From assembly GCA_951230915.1 (NCBI GenBank), contig OX579635.1, positions 42,780,001-42,844,000 of the forward strand: a stretch of DNA of 64,000 bases, in the 5' to 3' direction. Shown piece by piece: positions 61,791 to 64,000 of the stretch; the stretch's first letter is position 1, and every line of letters starts with the position of its first letter. The position numbers and the translations under genes were made by a program. Origin of the DNA: Antitrichia curtipendula (Eukaryota; Streptophyta; Bryopsida; Hypnales; Leucodontaceae). The notes under the pieces are model-generated. The model was not told the DNA's origin and ran no database searches. It saw nothing but the letters and a program-made list of their open reading frames with translations.

Positions 61791-62090
61791 CTCATTGGAA
61801 GACAAACTACTATGGATTATCTTCCCTTTTTCCACAAAATTCGGAGGATGAATAGTTGCACTTCTGTCCTATACAAGAGATTCTGTTGTCATTCATCGGT
61901 TGCAAAACGTCCGCCTTGACGAAGAGTGAATCGGTGGTCGGTGCGCAAAAATTGCCTTTGATTCTTAACCATTTTTGGACCGATGAATGACAAAAGATCT
62001 TTCTATGTGGGACAAAAATGCAACTATTCATCCTCCAAATTTTGTATGAAAAGGGGAGGTCTTCTACAACAGTTTGACTTCCAGTGATTA
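61791..62090. mobile_element. Foldback element, about 300 bp with about 113-bp arms
   Basis: Left arm 61791-61903 (ATTGGAAGACAAACT, GGAGGATGAATAGTTGCA, GTCATTCATCGGT) pairs with right arm 61977-62090 (ACCGATGAATGAC, TGCAACTATTCATCCTCC, AGTTTGACTTCCAGT). Identity is roughly 75-85 per cent. The loop is about 70 bp. No frame and no clear target duplication. Confidence 0.75.
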
Positions 62091-62192
62091 CTTTTTTTAT
62101 TTTTTTAAAAACAATGATTCATAGAATACCAAAATGGATGATTTTCAAAGTCGCCAATCCGTCCTTTAAGGGTTAACCCTCGAAGGACGCGG

Positions 62193-62423
62193 CCCCCGTG
62201 ACCAAGGTAGTCACCAAAATACTCTGATTATGGAACCAATAGATGTGTTTTTTGTTTCTATATGTAACAATGAAGTCGTCCCCATTGGACCTTTAATCTT
62301 GTAAGGACTTTGAGGACCCAAAGTATGCGATGGATGACATCATTGTTCACTGTAGAAACAAAGAATGCACCTACTAGTTCAATAATCAAAGTATTTTGGT
62401 GACTACTGTTTGGTTACAGGGGG
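62193..62423. mobile_element. Foldback element, 231 bp with about 65-bp arms
   Basis: Left CCCCCGTGACCAAGGTAGTC and right (opposite strand) CCCCCTGTAACCAAACAGTA both continue into GTAGTCACCAAAATACT, GATTAT and TTTGTTTC. It sits only about 100 bp from the foldback at 61791. No coding frame. Confidence 0.75.
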
Positions 62424-64000
62424 TTGCATCAGTACATGGTTAAGGTCTATGGTATCCTTATATAAGGTTGAAGCACCCTCTAACACATGACAACATATTG
62501 GAGTTTTCAATTTAATATACAAAATTGAAAATATTTTCTACAGCATGCTCTTAGAACACACACACACACATACATTCTAGCTTCAAAACTTTATAATTAA
62601 GTTTATAAGAGTTTGACAAACATGAATTTAGATGTGGCTTCTATTCTTCTTTCAAGAAATGTTAGCCAAAATATGTTTTGAATTGCACATACCCTTTTAA
62701 AGTACATATCAATGCTTAGAAAGACGCTTTCTTGACACCCCATCTTACTTTGACCAACTTTGTCACATAGATATAGATGCAAATAGAGATTACTACCCCA
62801 ACTATTGTAATATGTCATAAATCTTCTTGGAAATTCAAATAATTTGGAGTTTAAATAGTAGACGAAGTCTCATTTTAGAAAAGTGTACTATAATACATTC
62901 TACCTATTGTAGTGCAATTCATTTCAATTTTGAACACAAGCCTTGCCAATTATAATGTGGCTTGATCTTCTAAATCAAACCTGATCAGTGAGTTTTACCA
63001 GTGTTTATTTTGTTTTTATTTTGTTTGTTTTTCATTTTGGATATGCCCACAAACATTCAACCCTTGATAATTATATTGCTTCAAGGTGAAAATTGGATTT
63101 TTCTTACATGTGTTCAAAACTTTACGCATGGAAATTGTCCAATCAAATTTATACAATACATGGCAACATTTGATACATCAACATAGCTAAAAGTTTAAAA
63201 CTGCTTAACTCCTAAAGTTTCATGATTATGTTTTCACCGAAAATGCTCAAGAACTGCCATTTTTAATACAAGTACCAAATTTTTGAAAAAAAACTTTTCT
63301 TTGACACATGTAATGATATGAAAATTTAAAGCATGTAGTATGCTGACTTGAGAACATGTGGTATAAATTTCCACTATGTGGATTGCAAAATATAAACATT
63401 AAAATTCATTAAAATCATTTTTTTGGCCCTGCAAAAAACTGGGCAGCTGGACTTCACAAGCTCACTTTTCTATGAAAAAATGTCCCAAATGGTGGTGCTT
63501 CTTTGGATTCATTTTCCTAGAGAAATTGTCTACGTGCTTGAAATTTTCACATCATTTGGAGTTGTACAACATATAGGAAAAAATAGTAAGTAGAAAAAAG
63601 TAGAGAATGATTCAAAATACAAAATCGTTAAGAGTTTGGTTATGGAATTGAAAAATGCCAATCTCTGTGGTTGAAATGTTGTAATGAATAATCTACATCC
63701 TATGATTTCTTTTTTTCAAAAAATATTGAAAATTGAGTAAGATAAAGGACTTCAAAATTTATTTTAGAATAGAGAATCCATAACTACCCTCAAGTTTATT
63801 TTACTTATTTAGTATTAATATTATTTTATATTATGATTGTTCCCAGCAGCAATAACAACCCTAAAACAACCCTTTGGAGGCCTCAAATCTTCTCTAATGG
63901 GTGTTCTTAGTTCTAACATCTTTTTAAAATATCATCCACATGTAGAAAGACTTGAAAAAGAAATTAAGTGTGTTTTGAAGTCTCTTCTTTTAAATCTACA
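62424..64000. other. Gene-free stretch to the right edge
   Basis: AT-rich; a short CA run is at about 62558-62572. No coding gene, RNA gene or larger repeat seen. Confidence 0.5.

Overview
The window looks like nuclear DNA of a land plant, most likely a moss. It has GT-AG introns, AT-rich intergenic DNA full of small inverted-repeat transposons, a mitochondrial biotin carboxylase gene with many introns, and a protein kinase-NB-ARC-LRR (PNL) gene. The PNL class is known mainly from mosses, so the moss call is inference from that architecture; no species is claimed.

Left third (1-17,478, minus strand): one immune-receptor-type gene read leftwards from an ATG at 17,478. Exon 1 encodes a helical N-terminal region, a protein kinase and a hydrophobic segment. 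Exon 2 encodes a complete NB-ARC. Exon 3 runs into a very large array of 288-bp units, each four 24-residue LRRs. About 47.6 near-identical units are visible and the array leaves the window at position 1. The reading frame stays open through the whole array except for one identical amber codon (TGG to TAG) at 9,995, 7,403 and 4,523. These copies lie exactly 9 and 10 units apart, because a higher-order block carrying the nonsense codon was itself duplicated. The first stop gives a predicted 2,374-residue protein; the remaining 10 kb of in-frame LRR code lies beyond it.

Middle (17.5-49 kb): no intact gene recognised. It holds a decayed DUF4371/hAT-like transposase pseudogene (27.4-29.2 kb) and many non-autonomous DNA transposons: two related hAT-like MITEs with 8-bp target duplications (one with an empty site in the window), a TTAA-flanked piggyBac-like element nested in another repeat, a Stowaway-like MITE, two related CACTA elements with 3-bp target duplications, and several unassigned TIR elements. 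There are also a 261-bp segmental duplication, a 74-bp minisatellite and a cluster of GC-rich hairpins.

Right (49-58.4 kb, plus strand): a full gene for the biotin-carrying alpha subunit of 3-methylcrotonoyl-CoA carboxylase (MCCA), 15 coding exons with a possible alternative terminal exon, preceded by a leader region containing three diverged copies of a roughly 400-bp unit. The last 5.6 kb is intergenic with two large foldback repeats and a heat-shock-element-like motif.

The two genes are functionally unrelated: MCCA is housekeeping leucine catabolism, and the PNL gene is a presumed intracellular immune receptor whose LRR region is expanding by unequal exchange.
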